DNA of 64,000 nt from Bacteroidaceae bacterium. Lineage in GTDB: Bacteria > Bacteroidota > Bacteroidia > Bacteroidales > Bacteroidaceae. The stretch covers positions 1 through 64,000 of the forward strand of contig JAEESE010000001.1 in assembly GCA_016286165.1 (NCBI GenBank), written 5' to 3'. Positions 23,509 through 32,306 of this stretch are shown here, in pieces (position 1 is the stretch's first letter; each line of letters begins with the position of its first letter). A model generated the notes under the pieces. It saw only the letters and a program-made list of their open reading frames with translations, was not told the origin of the DNA and did not search any database. The position numbers and the translations under genes are program-made.

Positions 23509-24933
23509 TTAATGATAGGAACTGTATACTACTTGCATGTCAATGGGCTCCGTTCCGCCCTTAAGACGAATGCTTGAGAGGCTGAAGTCGTGGGTTACTG
23601 AAGTCTGCCTTGCCACACCGGATTGCGGATCTGTATAAGTTGAGACTGTAACCGGCACAACAACAACCTTGTTCCAGTCAGGGTATTTCTCCACATACTG
23701 CGCCGATGACAATCCTTCCGTACGCATTGTCTCAGTCTTCTTGCGATGCAGTGCAGCTATGAGGCGGGCCACATTCTCGAAAGTATATGTATTGTAAGAA
23801 CTGGCGAAAGTGGTAGTGAATGACGTTTCTCCGTCGGCTACCTTATGGTTTCTGAAGAAAGCATAAAGATCCGATTTAGGCAGCATCAACAGTTGTGAAG
23901 GTGTGCCAAGGTTATACTGCGACTGCTTATAACTATTGTACTTCGACAATATGACACGTGCACGGGTGATGCTATCTGTTTCGTGGCCGGCATAAATCTG
24001 CTCCACAGGAAGAGTGAGTTCTGTGATAAGAGCCGCGGGAGACTTCAGATAAGTAAACGGCTGGTCGTTAGTATTAATCAAACGCTCGAGGCCGTCGTTC
24101 TGGAAGAAGGAGCTTTGAATTACTTCAGGCGTTGCCGAGAAACGTGAGATGCCGACGTAAGTGGAATCATCGACCACGTATCGGAAATAGACATTCAAAG
24201 CCGAAACATCAAGCGTAAGCATCGTGCCTATTCCGCTTTGCAATTTGAAGTAGAAACCAGGCATGACGTTGTGAATGAAATGCCATGAGTCCTTGAAATA
24301 GTCGGGGTGTTCAACAGCTGTCCGCAGGATGTTTGACCCCCACGCTTTAGGCAGGCGTATACGAACGTTATCATAATGAGTGGCTGATGCACGCTCCACT
24401 TCCGTAAGGCTATAGTCCTTGGGCGTGAACACTTTCTCCGCCAATGGCTTAGCGCCTTCAGGGATGAATTGTTCCAGTTGGTCGGTTGCATAGTAAGTCT
24501 CATCCTCGCGAAGCACGTTATCCTTATCGAGTTCATAGACATAAAGCTTAGTGGGATTGGTACCGTCGCCGAAGAAACTGCTGAAATAAAGGCGCAGCTC
24601 CACTGAGTCTGCTTCTATCTCGCCAGCTGAGTTCTTTACTATAGTCGACACATCAGGCAGTTTGTAATCCTCAAAGGTATGGAACTGAGCCACGAACTCA
24701 GCCTTAACCAAAGCCTCGGTTTCAGGGTCGTATACCTGTCCTATATAGCTTTTCGTGGTGTTTGCCACTACCGAGTCTATTGATGTCGTACGCGAATATA
24801 TCTGGTAGCTTGCAGTAGTCGAGGTGATGGCGTCGTTGTCAATAATAATGCCCATCGAGCCAGTATCCTCGTCGCAGGCAGCAAAGAGGATTGCAGTAGC
24901 CGCTACTGCAATGATTGCTAATCTGAATTTCAT
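23509..24933 (-). CDS. DUF4270-like outer-surface lipoprotein
   Basis: 474 residues. A lipoprotein signal (MKFRLAIIAVAATAILFAAC, Cys20 lipidated) is followed by a long beta-rich domain with GSMGIIIDNDAITSTT and SYIGQVYDPETEA near its start, the pattern I associate with the Bacteroidetes family DUF4270. Such genes commonly sit beside the glycogen synthase gene, as here (63 nt downstream of the GT5 gene). The function is unknown; an envelope location is supported by the signal. Confidence 0.72.
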   Translation of the reverse strand: MKFRLAIIAVAATAILFAACDEDTGSMGIIIDNDAITSTTASYQIYSRTTSIDSVVANTTKSYIGQVYDPETEALVKAEFVAQFHTFEDYKLPDVSTIVKNSAGEIEADSVELRLYFSSFFGDGTNPTKLYVYELDKDNVLREDETYYATDQLEQFIPEGAKPLAEKVFTPKDYSLTEVERASATHYDNVRIRLPKAWGSNILRTAVEHPDYFKDSWHFIHNVMPGFYFKLQSGIGTMLTLDVSALNVYFRYVVDDSTYVGISRFSATPEVIQSSFFQNDGLERLINTNDQPFTYLKSPAALITELTLPVEQIYAGHETDSITRARVILSKYNSYKQSQYNLGTPSQLLMLPKSDLYAFFRNHKVADGETSFTTTFASSYNTYTFENVARLIAALHRKKTETMRTEGLSSAQYVEKYPDWNKVVVVPVTVSTYTDPQSGVARQTSVTHDFSLSSIRLKGGTEPIDMQVVYSSYH

Positions 24934-24996
24934 CGTTTCAGTATGAATCTTATAGTCTTAATATGTTGGAAGACGCCAATCAAGCGTTTCCATTTG

Positions 24997-25809
24997 TTAT
25001 CCTAAATTCTCAAGTAGTTCAAACATGCGGTCTAAGCCGTCGGCTTCGAGATCTAGAGGACCGGCGACTGGCAGTTTCTTTGCCTTGGCATATTCCATCA
25101 GCTGATCGTCCATCGACTCCGGTGTGAAGAACACGCCGTCGCTATAGTCAATTGCCAAATGATACAGGTCTGTGATGTCAAGCTGTTCTGGGTAAGCCGA
25201 AAGCTCATCGGCCGTTAAGCTCTTGAAGACGATGTCCTTACGGAACTGCGGTGTTGTCTTCAGCTTCAGTATGTCGGGTGCAGAAGGCACGAATACCACT
25301 TTGCTGTCGCGGAACGCCAGTTCCTCGTGAAAAGCTTTCTTAATCAATATTGGCGCCACCACTGAAGCCCAACCCTGACATATCACTACATCTGGGTTCC
25401 AACGCATCTTCTTCACCGTTTCGATAATACCACGGGCATAGAACACAGCACGCTCGGAATTGTCGGCATACTCATTGCCATCGGCATCTGTCACCTCAAG
25501 GCGCTTCATGAAACACTCGTCATTGTCGATGAAATAAACGGGCATGCGTGCCGATTGGATAGACGCCACCTTAATGATGAGCAGATGATCGGTCTCATCA
25601 ATGATGAGGTTCATGCCTGAAAGTCGTTTCACTTCATGCAACTGGCAACGACGTTCATTTATAGTGCCCCATTTAGGCATGAACACACGAATCTCGCTGC
25701 CTCGGTCCTGAACGTACTGCGGCGCCTTTCTCGCCCATAAGGAAGTCTCCGTTTCCTGAACAAACGGAGTGATAGCTTGGGTGATGAATAAAATGCGTTT
25801 TGGTGTCAT
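24997..25809 (-). CDS. One-domain glycogen/starch synthase (GT5 N-terminal domain)
   Basis: 270 residues, just over half the length of a normal GT5 synthase (about 480). It matches only the N-terminal Rossmann domain: ITPFVQETETSLWARKAPQY, then MPKWGTINERRCQLHEVKRL and VVICQGWASVVAPILIKKAF. The C-terminal nucleotide-sugar domain is absent, and so is the lysine-containing K-x-G-G-L loop. This short form appears to be standard in Bacteroidales (recollection), so it is unlikely to be a fresh truncation. Whether it is catalytic alone or with the GT at 20325 is unknown. Confidence 0.78.
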   Translation of the reverse strand: MTPKRILFITQAITPFVQETETSLWARKAPQYVQDRGSEIRVFMPKWGTINERRCQLHEVKRLSGMNLIIDETDHLLIIKVASIQSARMPVYFIDNDECFMKRLEVTDADGNEYADNSERAVFYARGIIETVKKMRWNPDVVICQGWASVVAPILIKKAFHEELAFRDSKVVFVPSAPDILKLKTTPQFRKDIVFKSLTADELSAYPEQLDITDLYHLAIDYSDGVFFTPESMDDQLMEYAKAKKLPVAGPLDLEADGLDRMFELLENLG

Positions 25810-25839
25810 AAAATGCTATTATCACTTATTTCACACTGC

Positions 25840-25872
25840 AAAGATATAAAAAAAATTTGGGGTATTTGCAAA
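25840..25872 (-). promoter_or_regulatory. Promoter of the GT5/DUF4270-like operon
   Basis: Minus strand: -33 TTTG (25869-25872), 21-nt spacer, -7 TATCTTTG (25840-25847). Confidence 0.75.
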
Positions 25873-25937
25873 CTTTAGCCGACGAAAGCGGTCTAAAAGG
25901 TGATTTTTTCAATTAATTTTGCACTTTTACTTCGCTG

Positions 25938-25962
25938 TTTGGCAATTATTATGTTAATTTGC
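25938..25962 (+). promoter_or_regulatory. Probable panC promoter
   Basis: TTAATTTGC (25954-25962) resembles the -7 box; TTTG at 25938 is closer than usual for a -33 box. It is divergent from the GT5 promoter. Confidence 0.5.
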
Positions 25963-26010
25963 AGCGTTTTTTGCACAGCGATGCATTAAATAACGACCAA
26001 CAACAACAAA

Positions 26011-26856
26011 ATGAAAGTAGTAACAACTATCAAAGACCTTCAGGCCCAACTCGCTGCCGCCCGCAACGAGGGCAAGAGTATAGGCCTGGTTCCTACCATG
26101 GGAGCCCTGCATGCAGGTCACGCCTCACTCGTTCGTCGGTCTGTAGCCGACAACGATGTCACCGTGGTCAGCATCTTTCTCAATCCAACTCAGTTTAACG
26201 ACAAAAATGACTTGGCACGCTACCCCCGCACGCTCGACAAAGACTGCGAGCTGCTTGAGGCTTGCGGAGCACAACTGGCTTTTGCGCCTTCGGTAGAAGA
26301 AGCCTATCCGGAGCCTGACACACGTCATTTCTCATACCCACCTACCGATGCAGTCATGGAAGGTGCCCGCCGTCCAGGTCATTTTAATGGTGTATGCCAA
26401 ATCGTGTCGAAGCTCTTTTCCTGGGTTGAACCAACAAGGGCTTACTTTGGCGAGAAGGATTTCCAGCAGATTGCCGTAATCCGCCGTATGGTTGAGGATC
26501 TCGGGTTCGGTTTGGAGATAGTACCATGCCCTGTGGTACGCGAAGCCGACGGCTTGGCAATGTCCAGCCGCAACACATTACTTGCTCCCGAGGAGCGTGT
26601 AATAGCACCTCTTATCTATGCAGCCCTCAAGGCCAGTCAGGAATTTGCCAAGAGCCATAGTGTAACGGCTACCATCCAGTATGTAGTGAACCGCATTAAT
26701 GCAGTTGACGGCCTTGATGTTGAGTATTTCTCTATCGTCGATGCCGATTCACTGCTTGATGTTCGCGCGTGGGACGAAGCACCTACAATCGTAGGCTGCA
26801 TCACAGTCTACTGCGGCAGCAAGCCCATCCGCCTCATCGACCACATACATTATTAA
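26011..26856 (+). CDS. panC: Pantothenate synthetase
   Basis: 281 residues, the normal length. The HIGH-like motif is [17 protein letters not shown], with FLNPTQF and [16 protein letters not shown] following; RSSRN-type loop is AMSSRNTLL. PanC condenses pantoate with beta-alanine using ATP. The beta-alanine supplier panD follows 33 nt downstream, making a two-gene pantothenate unit. The start [13 protein letters not shown] is preceded by an A/C-rich tract. Confidence 0.96.
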   Translation: MKVVTTIKDLQAQLAAARNEGKSIGLVPTMGALHAGHASLVRRSVADNDVTVVSIFLNPTQFNDKNDLARYPRTLDKDCELLEACGAQLAFAPSVEEAYPEPDTRHFSYPPTDAVMEGARRPGHFNGVCQIVSKLFSWVEPTRAYFGEKDFQQIAVIRRMVEDLGFGLEIVPCPVVREADGLAMSSRNTLLAPEERVIAPLIYAALKASQEFAKSHSVTATIQYVVNRINAVDGLDVEYFSIVDADSLLDVRAWDEAPTIVGCITVYCGSKPIRLIDHIHY

Positions 26857-26889
26857 ATTAAGGGACTAAAGAAGATTAAAGTAATAGCT

Positions 26890-27240
26890 ATGACTGTTGA
26901 AATACTGAAATCCAAAATCCACTGCGCAACCGTCACCGAGGCCAACCTCCACTACATGGGCAGCATCACCATCGACGAGGACCTCATGGACGCCGCAGGG
27001 CTTTTCGCCGGCGAACGAGTACACATCGTGAACAACAACAATGGCGAACGCTTTGACACATACGTCATCACCGGTCCCCGGCAGAGTGGATGCATCTGCC
27101 TGAACGGTGCTGCAGCTCGTAAGGTGCAGGTTGGCGACACTGTCATTATCATGGCTTACGCCCAGATGACACCGGACGAGGCCAAGGCCTTCAAGCCCTG
27201 TGTTGTCTTCCCCGACGAGCACAACCACTTGGTCGGTTGA
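26890..27240 (+). CDS. panD: Aspartate 1-decarboxylase (pyruvoyl enzyme)
   Basis: 116 residues. The self-cleavage site Gly24-Ser25 is intact in HYMGSITID, so Ser25 becomes the pyruvoyl group. [17 protein letters not shown] precedes it and [20 protein letters not shown] follows, all family signatures. The enzyme decarboxylates aspartate to beta-alanine for PanC. A bidirectional terminator lies 62 nt downstream. Confidence 0.96.
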   Translation: MTVEILKSKIHCATVTEANLHYMGSITIDEDLMDAAGLFAGERVHIVNNNNGERFDTYVITGPRQSGCICLNGAAARKVQVGDTVIIMAYAQMTPDEAKAFKPCVVFPDEHNHLVG

Positions 27241-27302
27241 ACCGTTTGGCTGCACTATTGCTTGCAGACGAACACTCAACTCTTTGATTTCGACAATCAC
27301 AT

Positions 27303-27336
27303 TAAAAGCCCGGACCTAAAGGTTCGGGCTTTTAAG
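27303..27336. terminator. Bidirectional terminator between panD and the PL11 gene
   Basis: TTAAAAGCCCGGACC, TAAA, GGTTCGGGCTTTTAA: flanking A and T tracts let it act on both strands between convergent genes. Confidence 0.88.
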
Positions 27337-27362
27337 CTATTAGCCTACTCCGTTTTTATATC

Positions 27363-30300
27363 TTACTTACCTAAGATGACATTGACCAAAGCCGTCACGT
27401 CAGCAATGGTCTTAATGCCGTCCTCATTGACATCGGCAGCTTTGTTGGAATATAAGGGAAGAGGTTTGCCAAGCAGGATGTTCACGAGCGCCGTAACATC
27501 TGCTATCGTAATGACGCCGTCAAGGTTCACATCACCCAGACCTGCACACTTGTAAGATAGGCAAATGTTATCGAAGCCAACATGAGAATAGTAACGGCCA
27601 AGTTTGTTGCTGATTGAGGCCACGGTGTCAAACGTAGCGCAAATCTGCACTTTATCCATAATGGGAACGCCATCGTGATAGACAGACAATAAGATACCTT
27701 CGATGGCATTTGCCGTGATGACAAAGTGATTCCAAGCCGTAGGTTGATAATCAGGTGTCAGCGTGACATTCTTCACGTAAGGATTTACTGCAATCGTCCT
27801 TACGACTTGGTTGTCAGCATCGGTAATGGTAGCCTCCGAGGCCCAAGCATTAAGCGTGATGGTGAAGAGTGTGCCATTGTTCCCTATGATGGTTGTTGTG
27901 CTGGGATTCTGATTGCTTCCTACCCACGCAAGGTCAAGCTCAAACTGATAGTCCTTAGCGGTTGTGAAGAGCGGATTGTCGGCAAGGGATAGATTAACGA
28001 TGCGGTCGTTGTTATTGTCCAAATAAATGTGGAAGTAGTGACTCTCATCACTTAACGTCTCTCGTCTCATCATTCCGACGCCGCCTGCTGCTATACGGAA
28101 ACCGTAGTTATCATTACTCTCCTCTTCGAAGTCGAGTTCGTAGACCGTCTCATAGAATGAATCATCACGTTCATCAGGGTCAACGTACTCGCCCACAACG
28201 AGATAGAGTTTACCGCCCTCGCTAACAATCTGCAAAGCGCTCGTGCTATTGAGCAAATTTGAACACTCCACAACGATATCCTCAAGACTGCCCTGCCCCA
28301 CTGCTTCAAGCGAACCCAGACGGTACATTCCATCTGCCAGAGGCGTAGCGCTGACGATCTCGAAGACAGGAGCCAAGTACATGGGGCCGTAGGACCAGGA
28401 ACGAGTGCGCAGATTCAACTGTTTCACCACAATGGCATCGCTCTGATCGCCAGCAAGTTGAAGCACTACGCGAGCTCCTTCGTGTAGATTAAGCGTATCT
28501 ATAGTGGCAGTAGCGTAGTCAAGAGCTGAAGCTGTGGAGGCATTGTAGCTGGGATATAGCGTTGCACCGTATTCCAAAGTCAACGGACGATGATATGTAG
28601 CTGCCGTGTAAAGCGCTGTGTGACGATTCATCCATACGGGACTGGACTCCAACGTACCGCGAAAATAAACAGAACCCGCCCAGATATCGGTCGGTCCTGT
28701 ATAAGTGAAAGTGCGGGCTGTGAGCTTTAACAAGCCGTCGCCTTGCTTAACCAGTTGCATCGCTCCCGTGAGGTCACCCTTGCAGGTTGTGCCGCTGATG
28801 GTTGCACCAAGCTGACATGAAGCATAGCTATAACTGATGTTTGCGATGTTGTCGCTGCCAGAGACTGTGGAACGAACATTCATCGTCAGCACCGCAGGGC
28901 TGGCGCCGCCCTCGTCGATGCCTATATTTCCGCCTTCGCACACCATAACGTGCTGTCCGTTCATAGCTGATGTAATGACGCCGTTGGTCGGCAGTTCGGT
29001 TCGGCCAGCGTTAGTCAAAGGCGGAGGTGCCACGGTGAGATCCTCCATTTCACCTACGAAGTAACTCACGTGGGGCGGCTGGTTGTAGCCCAAGGGCTGC
29101 CATACCATAGCCTGACGGTATGCATGATCAAACCATAGCGAAGGCATCCTAAAGGTGGTTGGATCAGTTGTCGTATAGATACGCAACTCGGCGTTATCCC
29201 AAGTTCTCAGGACAAGTTCCTCACGCCAGTCGCCAAGAATATCGCCTTGAGCGCAAGGATTGTTCTTTGAGTCGTTGATCATGGCAATGCCTCCTGTTTG
29301 AATCACACGACCATAACCAGCCTTCAGGACTATGCACTCGCGCTCCGTGCCAGGACTGTTCACGCTCTCATCAAGCAGGTCGCCGTCCCAGTAGATGCGG
29401 AAGTTCAGTGCAGCAGGATCGGCAGTATTAACATTCCAATTGTTTACCCACCCGTCAATCACTTGGTCGGCCGCCAAGGATATCACGCCAGACTGAGTAG
29501 ACATTCCAATACCGCCTGGATAATTGTTCGTGAAGTTACCTGCCATAGCGCGGCCGTCGTCGTTTGACCCTTGGTCACGATAATAGATTTCCGACGTTGT
29601 GGCATTGCGAAAGTTGTTGCTCGGCTTCTCTTCGTTGCAGGCAAAAACTTCCATACCCTTGCGGAAGGGGTCAAGATCTCCCACGTGCAACGCGTCTCCA
29701 TGACCGAGTCCTGTGGTCGAAAGGCCGCGACCATTATTATCAATGACCATGGAACCATAGATTATCTCGTCGCAGCCATCGCCGTCGACATCGGCTATAC
29801 TATAGTTGTGGTTGCCTTGACCATACCACGAACTGCCTGAGGTGTTGCACGTCCATCGCCAACGCTCAGTCAGTTCATGAGTCGCAGGGTTGACGTCATA
29901 GGCAATCATCTTATGACGTGTGTATATACCACGGGCGAGGAAGATGCTGGCATGGCGACCATCGAGGAACGGAGCACCCATGAAATACTTGCTCGAGCGG
30001 TGGCCGTAATTGTCGCCCCAGGCAGAGTTTTCAGAGCTCTCGCCACTCTCCAGACGCGGCAACGGATAGGTCTTCACCCAATATGGGCTGCCCGTTTTGC
30101 CGTTAAGATATATAAGGTACTCGGCACCCGTATGCGTCCATTCATATTGAGCATTGGTGTGGGAATTCAGTGCGCCTCGCGTGTTGACCGAGGTATTACC
30201 CACGTTATATGTACTGCCGTCTGCCATGTGAATGATCATGTTGTCGGCTCCGCGCAGCAGTACCTCTGCTTGTCCGTCCTCATCCCAGTCGTAGCAAACG

Positions 30301-30977
30301 GCATTTAGCTCCGTACAGTTCATGCTCACCATATTTGGGCCGCAGTCAATCCACCATAGCCGGTTACCATTGAGCTCGTAGGCCTCGAACAAAGTATAAG
30401 CAGTTGTGTTCGACTCAAGGTAGCCGTTGTCTGCATCGGTCTGATTGATACGCTTCACAAGCAGATCTATACGTCCATCACCATTTAGGTCGCCGAGCGA
30501 TACGTCATTGAGTGTATAGTTCTGCGTAAAGACAGGAGTCCCCGTTGATGAAGACCAAACGGTAGTGCCCGTGCGGTCCACTACGTCTTTCATCCTTATT
30601 GGCAAGTAGGCGGGGCAAGGGAAAAGTACCTGTTTGCTCTTGTCGATGCGCCCTGTGGACCAAGGCGTAACTGATGCGCAAGCTGCCTGCTCTACGCCTC
30701 CAACCACAGCACGCACAGTATAAGTGTTCGTCTTCTGTCCGCTTGTGTCAGTATAATTGCTCGTCAACAGCGGCTGTGCGTTCAGCTTTACGCCGTTTCT
30801 GTAGACATTGTACGTTACGCCGTAGTACTCATCTGCCAGCACACGCCAACTGACGAATACGCCTTGTTGCAGTTCTACGGCTACCAATCCTCGGTCCAAA
30901 GTATCGGTAGGACGCTGAGCATGAACTGAAAGGATTAATAACGAAGCGAGGATACTGACAAACAAATACTTACGCAT
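27363..30977 (-). CDS. Rhamnogalacturonan lyase (PL11) with C-terminal dockerin
   Basis: 1204 residues, secreted (signal MRKYLFVSILASLLILSVHA). A fibronectin-like N-terminal part leads into a PL11 eight-bladed propeller with many D-x-N/D-x-D-G calcium loops (LGDLNGDGRIDLLVKR, DWDEDGQAEVLLRG, DVDGDGCDEIIYGS). PL11 enzymes cleave the rhamnogalacturonan I backbone of pectin. A beta-rich region and an LamG-like module follow. The last ~60 residues form a dockerin with two calcium-binding repeats (GDVNLDGVITIADVTALV and ADVNEDGIKTIADVTALV). No cohesin or SusC/D pair is present in this window. Confidence 0.88.
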   Translation of the reverse strand: MRKYLFVSILASLLILSVHAQRPTDTLDRGLVAVELQQGVFVSWRVLADEYYGVTYNVYRNGVKLNAQPLLTSNYTDTSGQKTNTYTVRAVVGGVEQAACASVTPWSTGRIDKSKQVLFPCPAYLPIRMKDVVDRTGTTVWSSSTGTPVFTQNYTLNDVSLGDLNGDGRIDLLVKRINQTDADNGYLESNTTAYTLFEAYELNGNRLWWIDCGPNMVSMNCTELNAVCYDWDEDGQAEVLLRGADNMIIHMADGSTYNVGNTSVNTRGALNSHTNAQYEWTHTGAEYLIYLNGKTGSPYWVKTYPLPRLESGESSENSAWGDNYGHRSSKYFMGAPFLDGRHASIFLARGIYTRHKMIAYDVNPATHELTERWRWTCNTSGSSWYGQGNHNYSIADVDGDGCDEIIYGSMVIDNNGRGLSTTGLGHGDALHVGDLDPFRKGMEVFACNEEKPSNNFRNATTSEIYYRDQGSNDDGRAMAGNFTNNYPGGIGMSTQSGVISLAADQVIDGWVNNWNVNTADPAALNFRIYWDGDLLDESVNSPGTERECIVLKAGYGRVIQTGGIAMINDSKNNPCAQGDILGDWREELVLRTWDNAELRIYTTTDPTTFRMPSLWFDHAYRQAMVWQPLGYNQPPHVSYFVGEMEDLTVAPPPLTNAGRTELPTNGVITSAMNGQHVMVCEGGNIGIDEGGASPAVLTMNVRSTVSGSDNIANISYSYASCQLGATISGTTCKGDLTGAMQLVKQGDGLLKLTARTFTYTGPTDIWAGSVYFRGTLESSPVWMNRHTALYTAATYHRPLTLEYGATLYPSYNASTASALDYATATIDTLNLHEGARVVLQLAGDQSDAIVVKQLNLRTRSWSYGPMYLAPVFEIVSATPLADGMYRLGSLEAVGQGSLEDIVVECSNLLNSTSALQIVSEGGKLYLVVGEYVDPDERDDSFYETVYELDFEEESNDNYGFRIAAGGVGMMRRETLSDESHYFHIYLDNNNDRIVNLSLADNPLFTTAKDYQFELDLAWVGSNQNPSTTTIIGNNGTLFTITLNAWASEATITDADNQVVRTIAVNPYVKNVTLTPDYQPTAWNHFVITANAIEGILLSVYHDGVPIMDKVQICATFDTVASISNKLGRYYSHVGFDNICLSYKCAGLGDVNLDGVITIADVTALVNILLGKPLPLYSNKAADVNEDGIKTIADVTALVNVILGK

Positions 30978-31038
30978 ATGGTGATGAGTAGCAAGATATA
31001 TTGTGATGGAAGAGAAGATGTATAGTCATTAGAAATAG

Positions 31039-31101
31039 CAAGACATTGAAAGACACTCCTTGCTTTGCGTAAGCAAAAGGGAAGTGTCTTTCAATGTCTT
31101 G
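31039..31101 (-). terminator. Very long hairpin downstream of the epimerase gene
   Basis: CAAGACATTGAAAGACACT (31039-31057) is perfectly complementary to AGTGTCTTTCAATGTCTTG (31083-31101), and TTGCTT/AAGCAA forms an inner stem. It separates the methylmalonyl-CoA epimerase gene from PL11 on the minus strand. There is no strong T run, so it may be a processing or decay barrier rather than a simple terminator. Confidence 0.6.
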
Positions 31102-31147
31102 GGACGTATCGCCAAGCCCGTTCTGGGGCTAAAGGATTGTCGTCTGT

Positions 31148-31561
31148 TTACTTGTTAGGATCTTCGCAGAGCTCTGTGAGGATACCAACAGTTGACTTCG
31201 GGTGCAGGAAAGCAATCTGCAGACCATCGGCGCCCTTGCGGGGAGCCTCGTCAATAAGGCGGATGCCCTTCTCGCTGACCTCTGCCAGAGCGTTAGCTAC
31301 GCCGTCCTCGATGCAGAAAGCCATGTGGTGGATACCCTTGTTGCCTTTGTCGAGCCACTTCTGGATGGTGCTCTCGGGGCAAGTGGGCTCAAGAAGCTCC
31401 AGCTTAACCTCGCCAACCTTCAGGAAAGCGGTCTTTACCTTCTGGTCCTCAACTACTTCGGTCTTGTAGCACTTCAGGCCCAAAACGTTCTCGAAATACG
31501 GCAGTACCTCGTCGATGCTCTGCACGGCGATGCCCAGATGTTCAATCTTTGAAATCTTCAT
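31148..31561 (-). CDS. mce: Methylmalonyl-CoA epimerase
   Basis: 137 residues, VOC fold. It starts MKISKIEHLGIAVQSIDEVL; metal ligands are the His in IEHLGIAV, the His/Glu of GIHHMAFCIED and the Glu near LTELCED. It interconverts (R)- and (S)-methylmalonyl-CoA in the succinate-propionate route used by Bacteroidales for propionate production or odd-chain metabolism. The mutase and decarboxylase genes are not within the window. It has its own promoter. Confidence 0.93.
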   Translation of the reverse strand: MKISKIEHLGIAVQSIDEVLPYFENVLGLKCYKTEVVEDQKVKTAFLKVGEVKLELLEPTCPESTIQKWLDKGNKGIHHMAFCIEDGVANALAEVSEKGIRLIDEAPRKGADGLQIAFLHPKSTVGILTELCEDPNK

Positions 31562-31610
31562 AATAGTAAAATAATATTGTTTAAAGGGTTAGTTTCTTCA
31601 AATACGACTG

Positions 31611-31642
31611 CAAAATTACTATTTTCTGGCGAACCTGCCAAA
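31611..31642 (-). promoter_or_regulatory. mce promoter
   Basis: Minus strand: -33 TTTG (31639-31642), 20-nt spacer, -7 TAATTTTG (31611-31618). Divergent from the promoter at 31664. Confidence 0.78.
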
Positions 31643-31663
31643 GAAAGACTCAAAAACATTCAC

Positions 31664-31691
31664 TTTGCTACAAATATTTTACTAACTTTGC
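31664..31691 (+). promoter_or_regulatory. Promoter of the 5-formyl-THF cyclo-ligase/GH43 unit
   Basis: -7 TAACTTTGC (31683-31691) with TTTG at 31664-31667; the 15-nt spacer is short. It is 55 nt before the ATG. Confidence 0.68.
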
Positions 31692-31745
31692 AGCGCAAAT
31701 TTATTTCCGGAAGGCTTAAGACATCAGCCCTTCATTCAACAGGCA

Positions 31746-32276
31746 ATGACCAAACAAGAGATACGACAACATATCCGACAACTCAAGAAAGAGTGCACAC
31801 CAGAGCAGCTCCGGCAATTCTCCGACGCTGCATTAGAACACCTGCGCCAACTGCCTGAATGGCATGTTGCAACTACCATACTCCTATACGCATCCTTGCC
31901 CGACGAGGTTCCTACACAGGGCCTCATTGCAGAAGCTCTTGACGAAGGCAAAACGGTGCTGCTGCCTGTGGTACAAGGCGATGAACTGGAGTTACGCGAA
32001 TGCTCCGATTTACAGGACCTACGCCCTGGAGCTTTCAATATCGATGAACCGCAAGGGAAGGCTTTCACGCGCTACGAGGACATCGAACTCGCCATAATCC
32101 CCGGCATGGCTTTCACACCCGACGGCGAGCGACTCGGCCGGGGCCGGGGCTATTACGACCGTTTGATGCCGCATTTGGAAACGGCATTGAAAGTAGGCCT
32201 CTGCTGGCCGTTCCAATTGGTTGAAGAGCTCCCTGCCGAGCCACATGACCAGCCTATGGACATGGTAATATGCTAA
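31746..32276 (+). CDS. 5-formyltetrahydrofolate cyclo-ligase
   Basis: 176 residues. It starts MTKQEIRQHIRQLKKE; the nucleotide/substrate motif near the C-terminus is PGMAFTPDGERLGRGRGYYD, the family hallmark (G-x-R-L-G-x-G-x-G-Y-Y-D). It converts 5-formyl-THF to 5,10-methenyl-THF using ATP. GH43 follows 30 nt later and is probably cotranscribed, though the functions are unrelated. Confidence 0.93.
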   Translation: MTKQEIRQHIRQLKKECTPEQLRQFSDAALEHLRQLPEWHVATTILLYASLPDEVPTQGLIAEALDEGKTVLLPVVQGDELELRECSDLQDLRPGAFNIDEPQGKAFTRYEDIELAIIPGMAFTPDGERLGRGRGYYDRLMPHLETALKVGLCWPFQLVEELPAEPHDQPMDMVIC

Positions 32277-32306
32277 TAATTAATGTAACACCAAACACAT
32301 CTCATC

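Noticed and set aside
24997..25809. Pseudogene call for the half-length glycogen synthase
   Set aside because: The frame is intact, it has a good promoter, and the short form is remembered as normal in Bacteroidales.
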